Assembly (NCBI GenBank): GCA_902727935.1
Contig: CACVAX010000012.1
Span: 1-46,366 of the forward strand
Reading direction: 5' to 3'
Origin: an uncultured Sulfurovum sp.
GTDB taxonomy: Bacteria; Campylobacterota; Campylobacteria; Campylobacterales; Sulfurovaceae
DNA: 46,366 bases
Part shown: positions 36,741-44,477 of the stretch, piece after piece
Numbering within the stretch: the first letter of the stretch is position 1
Layout: each line of letters opens with the position of its first letter
Notes under the pieces: model-generated
What the model saw: the letters and a program-made list of their open reading frames with translations, nothing else
Databases searched by the model: none
What the model was told of the DNA's origin: nothing
Position numbers and translations under genes: made by a program

Positions 36741-38192
36741 TTAGCTTCTTGTGGTTAAATTATTCTCTTTTATCTTCTTAATCATACTTGATATCAAGGT
36801 AATTTTCTTCTCTTCATCTTCCAAAGAAGATTGTGCTGAAAGATTAAACTGTTCCATTTTTGAGTCTAAAAAGCCCGTGTTGAATTTTCCACTGATAAAA
36901 TCTTCATCTCGGACAATCTCTCGATGCAGAGGTATGTTCGTTTTGAGTCCATCAATGTTATACTCATCCAACGCTCTTTTAGCTTTTTTGACAGCCCCTT
37001 CCCAATCCAATGCTGAAACAATTAATTTTCCAATCATCGAATCATAGTTAGAAGGTGTTTCATAGCCCTCATACAAACTCGAATCTATTCTTACCCCAGG
37101 TCCTCCAGGGGTTAGATAGTTTTTAATGGTTCCAGCCGATGGCATAAAATTATTTTGAGGATTTTCAGCATTAATTCTAAACTCAATAGCATACCCTCTA
37201 AATTTTATCTCTTCTTGTAAAAATTGTAGTTTATCTCCTTCAGCTATCTGTATCATACGTTGGATAATGTCTACACCTGAAATCACTTCAGTCACAGGAT
37301 GTTCTACTTGAACACGCGTGTTCATTTCAATAAAATAGATATTGTCCTCTTCATCAATTAAGAACTCCAAGGTTCCCACACTTTCATAGCCCAATTTAAA
37401 CATGGCTTTGCTTGAAACACGATACAACTCTTTTCTAACCGTGGGACTTAGTCGAGGCGAAGGAGCAATCTCAATTACCTTTTGATGTCGTCTTTGAATG
37501 GAACAATCTCTTTCCCCTAAATGCACCACATTTCCATGACTGTCGGCAACAATCTGTACTTCTATGTGTCGTGGATTTTCAACATATTTTTCAATAAACA
37601 CTTCCCCTTTTCCAAAGTATTTAATCGACTCATTGGTGGCAGCATCAAACATCTTTGAAAACTCTTTTCCTTTTCTAACAATCCTCATACCACGACCACC
37701 TCCACCAAAAGCAGCTTTAATAATAATAGGAAAACCTATCTCTTTGGCAATCTTTTCACCCTCTTGTTTATCTAAAATGGGGGTATCTGTTCCTTCAAGT
37801 ACAGGAACACCTATCTCTTTCATGGCTACTTTCGATGCCATTTTATCACCAAACAATTCAATGTGTTCAGGTTTTGGACCAATAAAAATAATCCCATTGT
37901 CACTACACGCTTGTGCAAATTCAGCACTTTCAGATAAAAAACCATAACCTGGATGAATCGCATCACAATTTGCTTTTTTTGCCATAGAGATAATACGTTC
38001 ATAGTTTAAATATGCCTCAACAGGGTTTCCCATAATAGGATAACACTCATCAGCTTTTCTAACCCACACTCCATGAACATCAACTTCAGAAAAAACCACT
38101 ACTGATTTCATTTCCAACTCCTTACACGCTCTGATAATTCTTAACGCGATTTCACCTCTATTGGCAATTAAGACTTTTGATATTTTACGCAT
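36741..38192 (-). CDS. Biotin carboxylase subunit, PycA/CfiB-type
   Basis: A 483-residue biotin carboxylase. It starts KISKVLIANRGEIALRIIR, has the ATP loop KAAFGGGGRGMRIV, ERDCSIQRRHQKVIEIAPSP and the metal-site EMNTRVQVEHPVTE. It is ~35 residues longer than AccC, with a C-terminal helix SSMIKKIKENN like the tail of the split pyruvate carboxylase of Campylobacter (PycA). It may therefore belong to pyruvate carboxylase or the 2-oxoglutarate carboxylase of reductive-TCA bacteria rather than to acetyl-CoA carboxylase. The biotin-carrying partner is not here. I use the ATG at 38192: the TTG four codons earlier falls in the ribosome site TTGGAG. Confidence 0.85.
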   Translation of the reverse strand: MRKISKVLIANRGEIALRIIRACKELEMKSVVVFSEVDVHGVWVRKADECYPIMGNPVEAYLNYERIISMAKKANCDAIHPGYGFLSESAEFAQACSDNGIIFIGPKPEHIELFGDKMASKVAMKEIGVPVLEGTDTPILDKQEGEKIAKEIGFPIIIKAAFGGGGRGMRIVRKGKEFSKMFDAATNESIKYFGKGEVFIEKYVENPRHIEVQIVADSHGNVVHLGERDCSIQRRHQKVIEIAPSPRLSPTVRKELYRVSSKAMFKLGYESVGTLEFLIDEEDNIYFIEMNTRVQVEHPVTEVISGVDIIQRMIQIAEGDKLQFLQEEIKFRGYAIEFRINAENPQNNFMPSAGTIKNYLTPGGPGVRIDSSLYEGYETPSNYDSMIGKLIVSALDWEGAVKKAKRALDEYNIDGLKTNIPLHREIVRDEDFISGKFNTGFLDSKMEQFNLSAQSSLEDEEKKITLISSMIKKIKENNLTTRS

Positions 38193-38345
38193 TGTTTGCT
38201 CCAATTAATTAAGATAGCCAAATTCTACTCTTTTAAAAAAAATATCTCTTCACCTATTTTATCTCTTTTGTTATCTATTTTTATTCAAAATAGTTTCTAT
38301 TGTTAATTATAAATAGCACAAAAAGCATTATTTTTTCTTTTTCGT

Positions 38346-38351
38346 TATAAT
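38346..38351 (+). promoter_or_regulatory. -10 box of the AraC-type gene, possible leaderless start
   Basis: TATAAT ends 9 bases before the ATG at 38361, in the same GTTATAATTCAACTA context as hemF. Transcription would begin at or a few bases before the ATG; no ribosome site is visible. Confidence 0.5.
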
Positions 38352-38360
38352 TCAACTACC

Positions 38361-39236
38361 ATGAAAAGAGAAACCCTTAATAAAAAAACAAAAATTTCAA
38401 ATGACATACTTTACTATATCTATACGCATATAGAGATAGATATCAATATGGATGAACTTGCTCAAAACTTTCATATTAGCAAACCCTACATGCACAAAAT
38501 TTTTAAAGAAATTTTTGCTAGAAACATTTACCAAAGCATTAAGTCCATTAGATTACAAAAAGCCTCTTCACTTTTACTTACCAATAAATACTCGACCATT
38601 ACCGAAATAGCCTCCTTGTGTGGCTACAGTTCGCACACTTCATTTATACGTGTCTTTAAAGAGAGATTTTTAGTGACCCCTACCCAATGGCGAAAAGGGG
38701 CTTATAAAGCCTATTCAAAAAGTATCTTGCAAAAATCTAAAAAAGCCATCGCCTCCAATGCAAACTTTGATAACCTCGAAGCCACCATTGTTAAAATGCC
38801 TTGCATCGAAGCCTATTACATAAGACACAATGGCTACAACGATGCAATTAAACAGACTTGGCAAAAAATTCAGACATGGAGTTACAGTAATGACATTAGC
38901 CACTACCAACACATTGCTCTTTTTCATGACAACCCTGTCATAACCGACCCAAAATTCTGCCAATATGTTGCTTGTATCGAAGTGATGGACAAAAAGTTAG
39001 AGGAGAACCAACGCTTACCTAAATTCAAAATTTCTGATGGGACGTATGCAAGATTTGACATCAAAGGGGTTGATGGAGATTTACTAAAATTCATCCATTG
39101 GCTCTACAATGAATGGCTACCAAAAAGTGAATACGAAACAACCACCAAACCTCCTTATGCTATTTATAAAAAAAATAAATATTTAGCAGATGATAATAAT
39201 TTTGAGTTGAGTTTTTACCTATCAATTATGTTTTAA
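38361..39236 (+). CDS. AraC-type regulator with GyrI-like ligand domain
   Basis: A 291-residue regulator with the DNA-binding part first. Two helix-turn-helix units lie in residues ~28-115 (MDELAQNFHISKPYMHKIFK and ITEIASLCGYSSHTSFIRVF), followed by a linker and a C-terminal GyrI/SbmC-like domain (~135-291: ATIVKMPCIEAYYIRHNGYN, YARFDIKG, FIHWLYNEWLPKSEYE). This MarA-Rob-like order is typical of Rob/BltR-type regulators that bind small hydrophobic or drug-like ligands. It may control the adjacent glutamate-synthase-like gene 64 bp downstream on the same strand. Confidence 0.88.
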   Translation: MKRETLNKKTKISNDILYYIYTHIEIDINMDELAQNFHISKPYMHKIFKEIFARNIYQSIKSIRLQKASSLLLTNKYSTITEIASLCGYSSHTSFIRVFKERFLVTPTQWRKGAYKAYSKSILQKSKKAIASNANFDNLEATIVKMPCIEAYYIRHNGYNDAIKQTWQKIQTWSYSNDISHYQHIALFHDNPVITDPKFCQYVACIEVMDKKLEENQRLPKFKISDGTYARFDIKGVDGDLLKFIHWLYNEWLPKSEYETTTKPPYAIYKKNKYLADDNNFELSFYLSIMF

Positions 39237-39300
39237 CTTACAATCAATCACTTAGCGTGATACAATACTCTTTATATTAATATTAGGAAATTAATCAACA

Positions 39301-40866
39301 ATGAAAAAACGCTTTCTCCAATTTACCCTTATTACTCCTCTGCTTATTTTACTTTTAACCTTTGTCTCCTCTTCTTTTTGGTGGCTTATTGTCCCTTATC
39401 TGCTGATTATTAGCATGGGGTTTTATGACCTTTATCAAACCAAACATTCTCTTTGGAGAAATTACCCTGTTTTGGGGCGTTTTCGTTGGGTGCTAGAAGA
39501 GTTACGCCCACCCATACGCCAATATTTTATAGAGTCTGATATTGATGGTGTTCCCTTTAACCGTCAAACCCGAGGCTTGGTCTACCGACGTTCAAAAAAA
39601 GAGATGAGTACCATCCCTTTTGGCACTAAAGTCGATGTTTATAAAGCAGGATACGAATGGATAGGACACTCACTCAAAGCCATCAACGCTGAGACTTTAG
39701 AGCAGAACCCTCGTGTTTTGATTGGTGAAAAATCGTGTAGCCAACCCTATTTGGCGAGTGTACTCAATATCTCTGCCATGAGTTTTGGGGCATTGAGTTC
39801 TAACGCCATTTTAGCCTTAGGTCAAGGGGCAAAAATAGGAAATTTTGCTTTAAACACAGGCGAAGGTGGACTTAGCCATTATCACTTAGAATCAGAAGCC
39901 GATTTAATCTGGCAAATCGGTACAGGATATTTTGGTTGCCGTACTCTCCAAGGCACTTTTTGTAATAATACCTTTAAAGAAAAAGCCCTTCTTCCCAATG
40001 TTAAAATGATAGAAATCAAACTCTCCCAAGGAGCAAAACCAGGGCATGGAGGAATCTTACCAGCCGATAAAAACACGGTCGAAATTGCCCAAGTACGAGG
40101 GGTTGAAGTCCATACCCAAGTCGATTCGCCTCCACGGCATTCAGCCTTTAACAGCTATGAAGAACTTTTGCATTTCATTGAAAACCTTCGAGAACTTAGT
40201 GGGGGAAAGCCTGTAGGCTTTAAACTCGCCATTGGTCAAAAAGAGGAGTTCATCGAACTGTGTCAAACCATGCATGAGTTAAACATACAACCCGACTTCA
40301 TCACGGTAGATGGTGGCGAAGGAGGAACAGGAGCAGCCCCTGTAGAGTATACCAATTCAGTAGGAATGCCTCTGCGTGAAGCGTTGGTTTTTGTGGTTGA
40401 TACTCTTGTAGGTTTTGAATTAAAAGAAGATATTAAAGTCATCGCCTCAGGACGCATTATTGATGGGATGGACATCGTCAAAGCCATGGCTGTAGGGGCT
40501 GACCTTTGTGCAAGTGCTAGAGGCATGATGTTTGCCTTAGGATGCATCCAAGCCCTACAATGTCATAAAAACAAATGCCCCACAGGCATTGCCACCCAAG
40601 ACAAGTCATTAGCCAAAGCTTTAGTAGTAGAAGATAAAAAACAACGTATTGCCAATTTTCATGAAGAGACACTCAAAAGTTTTGTAGAGATTTACGCTTC
40701 AGCAGGTCTTTCACACCCTAATGAGTTAAACCGTACCCATATTTTTTACCGTGTTGACCAAACAGACTATAAGCGTTATGATGAATTATTTGTTCCGTTA
40801 GAAAAAGGGGCTTTACTCAAAAAGCCCTATCCCAAGGCGTACGAACACTACATGAAAAAAGTTTAA
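39301..40866 (+). CDS. Membrane-anchored glutamate-synthase-like FMN protein
   Basis: A 521-residue protein: two N-terminal membrane helices (about residues 5-45), then the FMN-binding TIM barrel of GltB. Seen motifs are ISAMSFGALSSNAILALGQG, NTGEGGLSHYH, KLSQGAKPGHGGILPADK, VDGGEGGTGAAPVEY and ARGMMFALGCIQALQCHKNK. The last runs into CPTGIATQ and gives C-x5-C-x4-C, the [3Fe-4S] site of glutamate synthase. The glutamine amidotransferase domain and the beta subunit are absent. Stand-alone members of this family occur in many bacteria and their true reaction is not established. A strong terminator follows. Confidence 0.87.
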   Translation: MKKRFLQFTLITPLLILLLTFVSSSFWWLIVPYLLIISMGFYDLYQTKHSLWRNYPVLGRFRWVLEELRPPIRQYFIESDIDGVPFNRQTRGLVYRRSKKEMSTIPFGTKVDVYKAGYEWIGHSLKAINAETLEQNPRVLIGEKSCSQPYLASVLNISAMSFGALSSNAILALGQGAKIGNFALNTGEGGLSHYHLESEADLIWQIGTGYFGCRTLQGTFCNNTFKEKALLPNVKMIEIKLSQGAKPGHGGILPADKNTVEIAQVRGVEVHTQVDSPPRHSAFNSYEELLHFIENLRELSGGKPVGFKLAIGQKEEFIELCQTMHELNIQPDFITVDGGEGGTGAAPVEYTNSVGMPLREALVFVVDTLVGFELKEDIKVIASGRIIDGMDIVKAMAVGADLCASARGMMFALGCIQALQCHKNKCPTGIATQDKSLAKALVVEDKKQRIANFHEETLKSFVEIYASAGLSHPNELNRTHIFYRVDQTDYKRYDELFVPLEKGALLKKPYPKAYEHYMKKV

Positions 40867-40880
40867 GTTCAGTAGCATCA

Positions 40881-40914
40881 AGAAGCTTACCAAGTGTAAG
40901 CTTCTAATCTTTTT
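40881..40914 (+). terminator. Strong terminator after the glutamate-synthase-like gene
   Basis: AGAAGCTTAC (40881-40890) pairs perfectly with GTAAGCTTCT (40896-40905), loop CAAGT, followed by AATCTTTTT. Confidence 0.88.
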
Positions 40915-40933
40915 AAAAAAGCAATCTCAACCC

Positions 40934-41194
40934 TTATTCAGGTCTTGAACCTCTCTCTTTATGGTCTTTAGGCATACACGCAAAATATTTTTTATCAGGT
41001 GTATTTTGACATGTTCCTGTTAAAGTATCGCCTCTTGGTGTCTCTACGCTACACGTTGTGTTCTCATCTTCACCTTCACACGCTGTAATGGCTTCTGCTG
41101 GGGGTTGACCATTTCCACCTCTTGGAGGTCTGTTATCTTGTGCAAAACTTGCTGTAATGGCTAAAATAGCCAAGGTTGTTATAATTTTTTTCAT
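40934..41194 (-). CDS. Small secreted four-cysteine protein
   Basis: An 86-residue protein with a signal peptide (KKIITTLAILAITASFA, cleavage before QDNRPP). The mature ~68 residues are Pro/Gly-rich at first (RPPRGGNGQPPAE), then contain a four-cysteine module: AITACEGEDE, TTCSVETPRGDTLTGTC and KKYFACMPKDH. The TPRGDTLxGTC element recurs in small secreted proteins of many Proteobacteria but no function is known to me. I use the ATG at 41194, which has AAGGATT upstream and 24 bases after the predicted transcription start. A frame open to 41314 would cross its own promoter. It is controlled by a 27-bp operator shared with the ferredoxin and CotH units. Confidence 0.8.
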   Translation of the reverse strand: MKKIITTLAILAITASFAQDNRPPRGGNGQPPAEAITACEGEDENTTCSVETPRGDTLTGTCQNTPDKKYFACMPKDHKERGSRPE

Positions 41195-41224
41195 TTTTGA
41201 ATCCTTAATTGTTTTGATAATCTC

Positions 41225-41277
41225 ATTATAGGGTTTTTGATTAAACCGTGGGTAACCAAAAGTAAATGCTTGGTAAC
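41225..41277 (-). promoter_or_regulatory. TTAC-repeat operator (site A) and promoter of the small secreted protein gene
   Basis: Read on the minus strand, the element 41277-41251 is GTTACCAAG-N2-TTTACTTTTGGTTACC with TTAC at offsets 2, 13 and 23. Exactly 20 bases later comes TATAAT (41230-41225). No -35 hexamer is present; the last TTAC sits where it would be, as in promoters activated by PhoB/OmpR-type regulators. Confidence 0.75.
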
Positions 41278-41301
41278 AGAGCCAAATACCCTTAACCTTT
41301 T

Positions 41302-42966
41302 TTACGTTGCCCACGTACCAAACGGCTGTTTTTCAAATGCCATTTGCCCATCAGCTCCTTTGTAGATATTAATCCATGCTTCCCAATTTTCCTTATCCAT
41401 CTCAGGATAATCGGTACGATAGTGACTACAACGGCTCTCTTTACGCATGAGGGAGGCTTTGAGTTTCATCTCGGCACTGATAACCATATTAATGGTTTCG
41501 TGAGCCAGTCGTAGTTCATGCATATCAGAGGCTTTGAGCATCGGGAGATGATGGTCACGTAACTCTTCCACATAACTCAATGCTCCTTGCAACATACGCT
41601 CTTTTTTAATGTAAAGCACAAAGTTGGGAATCATAATCCCTTGCAAGGTTTGGGTAACCCATGCAGGAGAGTAACCTTTTTTTCGATTGAGAGGTGCCAG
41701 TATTTCCTCTTTGATATGCTTTTGTTTCTCTTTTGAAATGGTCGACAAAGTGGTATCAGTAGCATATTTTGCAGCAGCTTCACCAGCAATCGCCCCTTGT
41801 ACCGATGAACCTGCCATAGATGAGCCTATTTGGGTATAAATCGCTCCAGCCATATACGACCCCAACGCATCTCCTGCTGCATAAAGCCCTTTAATGGTCG
41901 ATTCGCATTGGTCATTGATGGGTACGAGTCCTTCGGATTTATGGATGGACAATCCTGCTGAAGCACCCCCCACACTCGCCATGTTCATACCAGGAGGAAG
42001 CTTTCCCTCTCCATGTGGAGGTGGAGAACCTCTTCTATCCTCTTTGTCGCCACTTCCTGGTGGTGGTCCTTGGTCAATCAAACCCTTTGGTCGATAAGGT
42101 CCCCCTTTGGTGGTTGAACGGTTTCCTGCATGAGGAGGTCCCATGCTTACAGGTCCTCCATTTTCATACGCTTGATAGTTTAAGTCCACTCCTAAGTCAT
42201 GACGAATACCTACACCTGTGGTACTAGGGATTTGCTCAAACATACCATGCCATCCATCAAAAGTAGCAGCTGCATTTTTAGCAGAGCCTGAGTGTCCATC
42301 GTTCCACTCTTTGCCTGTTACTTTTGCACCAATGTTGTACGCCATCACTGTACCATCATGGGTTAAGTCACAAATAGGAAAACCATTGGGTTTAAATCCA
42401 CCTGCACCCGTACATAAAATCACACTTTTTGCACGGAAAAGATGCAAGGTTTGCGTATCCAAGCTAAACCCTGCTGCTCCTGCAATTTTGCCATTTTCTT
42501 TGATAAGATGGGTGATGCTAATACGTTCCAACATAGCAATTTCACGCTCTTTAATCGGTTTTTGTAAAGGGTCTCTACAGAGTGCTTGGTCAAAATATCC
42601 CCACGCTTTAAGCTCATCTACCCTAGCTTTTGAGTGTTCTGCCATCTGTTTGGTATAGACGGCATTGTTTGTACCAAGGGCTGAATAAGAGACCTGTTTG
42701 GTAAACTCGTCGAGTGAGATTTTGGAGCTTTTTTCATCAAAAGAGAAAACCCCTTTGGCAAAGGGTGTTTGTCCTGATGTTCCAACACCTCCTTTGGCAA
42801 CCAATAAAACTTTAGCTCCTGCATCATGGGCTTTAACCGAGGCAAACACACCTGCTACCCCACCACCAATCACCAATACATCGGTTTCATGTTCCATTTC
42901 CACAAAACCATCAGGGTCAATTACAGGGCGATTAACCTCTTGCTTTTGCTCAAGCAATGGTGGCAA
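41302..42966 (-). CDS. FAD-dependent oxidoreductase, FrdA/AprA-like; Tat signal out of frame
   Basis: The 554-codon frame codes a flavoprotein of the fumarate reductase/adenylylsulfate reductase superfamily. It shows the FAD-binding TDVLVIGGGVAGVFASVKA, the second FAD segment GLYAAGDALGSYMAG, and the family C-terminal RCSHYRTDYPEMDKENW. Its nominal TTG start at 42966 lacks a ribosome site. The real start is surely the ATG at 43036, which encodes a Tat signal peptide in another frame (see next entry). The shift lies within 42953-42970. A ~60-residue Gly/Pro/His-rich insertion (residues about 265-325) interrupts the substrate-side domain, and the usual H-x-MGG substrate motif reads MASVGG. The substrate is unknown. 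Last gene after ferredoxin and cytochrome b genes. Confidence 0.8.
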   Translation of the reverse strand: MPPLLEQKQEVNRPVIDPDGFVEMEHETDVLVIGGGVAGVFASVKAHDAGAKVLLVAKGGVGTSGQTPFAKGVFSFDEKSSKISLDEFTKQVSYSALGTNNAVYTKQMAEHSKARVDELKAWGYFDQALCRDPLQKPIKEREIAMLERISITHLIKENGKIAGAAGFSLDTQTLHLFRAKSVILCTGAGGFKPNGFPICDLTHDGTVMAYNIGAKVTGKEWNDGHSGSAKNAAATFDGWHGMFEQIPSTTGVGIRHDLGVDLNYQAYENGGPVSMGPPHAGNRSTTKGGPYRPKGLIDQGPPPGSGDKEDRRGSPPPHGEGKLPPGMNMASVGGASAGLSIHKSEGLVPINDQCESTIKGLYAAGDALGSYMAGAIYTQIGSSMAGSSVQGAIAGEAAAKYATDTTLSTISKEKQKHIKEEILAPLNRKKGYSPAWVTQTLQGIMIPNFVLYIKKERMLQGALSYVEELRDHHLPMLKASDMHELRLAHETINMVISAEMKLKASLMRKESRCSHYRTDYPEMDKENWEAWINIYKGADGQMAFEKQPFGTWAT

Positions 42967-43036
42967 CGCCTACGGCTGTTCCTGCCCATCCTAAAAAGGA
43001 TCTTCTTGAAAATCCATCTATTTTATCTTGCTTCAT
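42950..43036 (-). pseudogene. Tat signal peptide of the flavoprotein, separated by a +1 frameshift
   Basis: The ATG at 43036 has GGAG seven bases upstream and overlaps the end of the cytochrome gene by 14 bp. It reads MKQDKIDGF-SRRSFLGWAGTAVGVATIA, a classic twin-arginine signal, then hits TGA at 42952-42950. The mature flavoprotein continues in the next frame. One extra base in this stretch, real or from sequencing, explains the split. Confidence 0.85.
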
Positions 43037-43664
43037 GGTGTGTCTCCTTTGGTGAGAGGTATGTTTTTAGTAATAAGATTGACCCTGTAACAGCTAAAAG
43101 AATCATCCATATTGCCATTGCTTTTTCGGCATGTCTTCCCATGTCTATGGCGTGATAGGTGGCAAAACCAATAAAAAGTAGAGAGAAAATACCATGTAGC
43201 AGTTTCCATTTTTTATAGCTCATACCCATTTTGTTACGAAAAATTGAAGTTGCACCCAATACAAACATTAAGATATACGCAACCAATCCCATAATCTGAC
43301 CTGTTGTCTCAAAGGTGGTAATGAGTTTGAGAAATGCATCCATAGGAAGCAGACCCGATTCAAAAAATCTTGGTACAACAATAAACAGAGGGTGAAATAT
43401 AAAGACCAAAATAAAGGTATAGCCAATTATTTTATGCCATTTTAAAACTTCTTTAAAATGGTAAAGTCGCATCATGCTGTTGGCATGAGAGAGAAAAAAC
43501 TGTGCCGTCATCATAAAAAATGCAAAGAGTGTTAGAACTGAAAGAGACTCTTTTAAAATGGAACGCACAGGATACTCTCCCACAGCCCATAAAAGCAAAG
43601 GCACTCCAATAAAGCTTAAGAGTCCCATAAAAAGAGTTTGTTGCTTGAGTGTTGTTTCCATCAT
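43023..43664 (-). CDS. Bis-haem ferric-reductase-like membrane cytochrome b
   Basis: A 213-residue protein with about six membrane helices. Two helices each carry a histidine pair 14 residues apart: KWHKIIGYTF...FHPLF (near residue 80) and LLHGIFSLLF...TYHAID (near residue 165). This is the haem-ligand pattern of the ferric reductase/MsrQ/NOX transmembrane domain and places one haem near each membrane face. No FAD/NAD domain is attached. I take the ATG at 43664, overlapping the ferredoxin stop (TAATG). It probably passes electrons across the membrane from the ferredoxin to the Tat-exported flavoprotein. Confidence 0.8.
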   Translation of the reverse strand: MMETTLKQQTLFMGLLSFIGVPLLLWAVGEYPVRSILKESLSVLTLFAFFMMTAQFFLSHANSMMRLYHFKEVLKWHKIIGYTFILVFIFHPLFIVVPRFFESGLLPMDAFLKLITTFETTGQIMGLVAYILMFVLGATSIFRNKMGMSYKKWKLLHGIFSLLFIGFATYHAIDMGRHAEKAMAIWMILLAVTGSILLLKTYLSPKETHHEAR

Positions 43665-43879
43665 TATCCCCAAGCTACGATGACAGGAATGGTTTTTTCA
43701 GGTGAGATAATAATGGCATCCACAGGACAATACATTCGGCACAAGTGACAAATTTGACAATCAGCCACATACATAATAACAGCTTTACCCGATTTTGGGT
43801 CTAGGCGAAGTACATCGGTAGGACAAGCTCTGACACAATCTCCACAACCGATACACCCTCTAATGGATGAGATAGACAT
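43664..43879 (-). CDS. 2[4Fe-4S] ferredoxin
   Basis: A 71-residue ferredoxin. It has two complete cluster motifs: CIGCGDCVRACP (residues 9-20) and CQICHLCRMYCP (about 41-52). The spacing and short C-terminal tail resemble bacterial-type ferredoxins and the iron-sulfur subunits of AprB-like complexes. No signal peptide, so it is cytoplasmic. First gene of the operon ferredoxin - cytochrome b - flavoprotein, behind the operator at 43937-43963. It likely feeds electrons to the membrane cytochrome. Confidence 0.9.
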   Translation of the reverse strand: MSISSIRGCIGCGDCVRACPTDVLRLDPKSGKAVIMYVADCQICHLCRMYCPVDAIIISPEKTIPVIVAWG

Positions 43880-43910
43880 CTGTTTTCCTTTAAATTATTG
43901 GATATGCATC

Positions 43911-43963
43911 ATTATAATAATTTAAGTCAAACCGTGGGTAACCAAAAGTAAATGGTTAGTAAC
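43911..43963 (-). promoter_or_regulatory. TTAC-repeat operator (site B) and promoter of the ferredoxin operon
   Basis: On the minus strand 43963-43937 reads GTTACTAAC-N2-TTTACTTTTGGTTACC. TATAAT lies at 43916-43911, again after exactly 20 bases, and the following CACGGTTT also equals site A. The predicted transcript starts about 25 bases before the ferredoxin ATG. Confidence 0.8.
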
Positions 43964-43971
43964 ACTCTATT

Positions 43972-44421
43972 TTAGCTATCGGGACACATATCAGCAGAAG
44001 AGGTGGTGTTACTGCTACTCACAATATTCACACGGTAACAGTCCAAATCATCCACTTGTTTATAAATTTCAGAAGTTGTAATCACCAGTGTTTCACCCGT
44101 ACTAATGTTAATGCTTAAGCCACTTTTAGCCACCCCATAGGTGTAGGTTGACCCATCGCCCATAAGCATCTCTCCATCATCTGAAAATTTGGTATAGAGT
44201 GTACTGTCGGATGAGGTATCATAAAGCACCCAAATGCCCACAACATTCTGTTCTCCAAAAATAACATTTTCACCAAAATATCCATAAGCATTATAAAACC
44301 CTGAAAGTTCAGCGTTGTTATAAGTATCAAAGCCACTGGTATCATACGTCTCTTCGGAGGTATCACACCCTAAAAGTAGTAGGAGTGAAGTTATTAGTAA
44401 TGATAATTGCATTAATTTCAT
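43972..44421 (-). CDS. Small lipoprotein of unknown function
   Basis: A 149-residue lipoprotein with a signal peptide and lipobox LLLGC (Cys19). The mature part is strand-rich with GIWVLYDTSSDSTLYTKFSD and a repeated Tyr/Thr/Ser pattern (STYTYGVAKSG). It resembles a lipocalin-type or stress-response beta-barrel such as those checking a measured value with GIW openings, but no family can be named. Two C-terminal cysteines (DLDCYRVN, SADMC) could pair. It follows the CotH-like gene by 56 bp and may be co-transcribed, although a weaker version of the operator lies in the gap. Confidence 0.6.
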   Translation of the reverse strand: MKLMQLSLLITSLLLLLGCDTSEETYDTSGFDTYNNAELSGFYNAYGYFGENVIFGEQNVVGIWVLYDTSSDSTLYTKFSDDGEMLMGDGSTYTYGVAKSGLSINISTGETLVITTSEIYKQVDDLDCYRVNIVSSSNTTSSADMCPDS

Positions 44422-44452
44422 GGTTTCTTCTTTATATTTTAATTTTACGAAT

Positions 44453-44473
44453 GGTAATCAAATAGTTGATAAC
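44453..44473 (-). promoter_or_regulatory. Weak variant of the TTAC operator (site D)
   Basis: On the minus strand GTTATCAAC-N2-TTTGATTACC matches the first 14 positions of the shared element with two changes and ends in TTACC, but it is 6 bases shorter. TATAAA follows after 16 bases. May be a decayed or lower-affinity site. Confidence 0.35.
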
Positions 44474-44477
44474 CCGT

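Noticed and set aside
42945-42960. Programmed +1 frameshift at TGA in the flavoprotein, as in prfB.
   Set aside because: The slip site is GCT-TGA, not CTT-TGA, and no stimulating ribosome site stands just before it; a base insertion or error is simpler.
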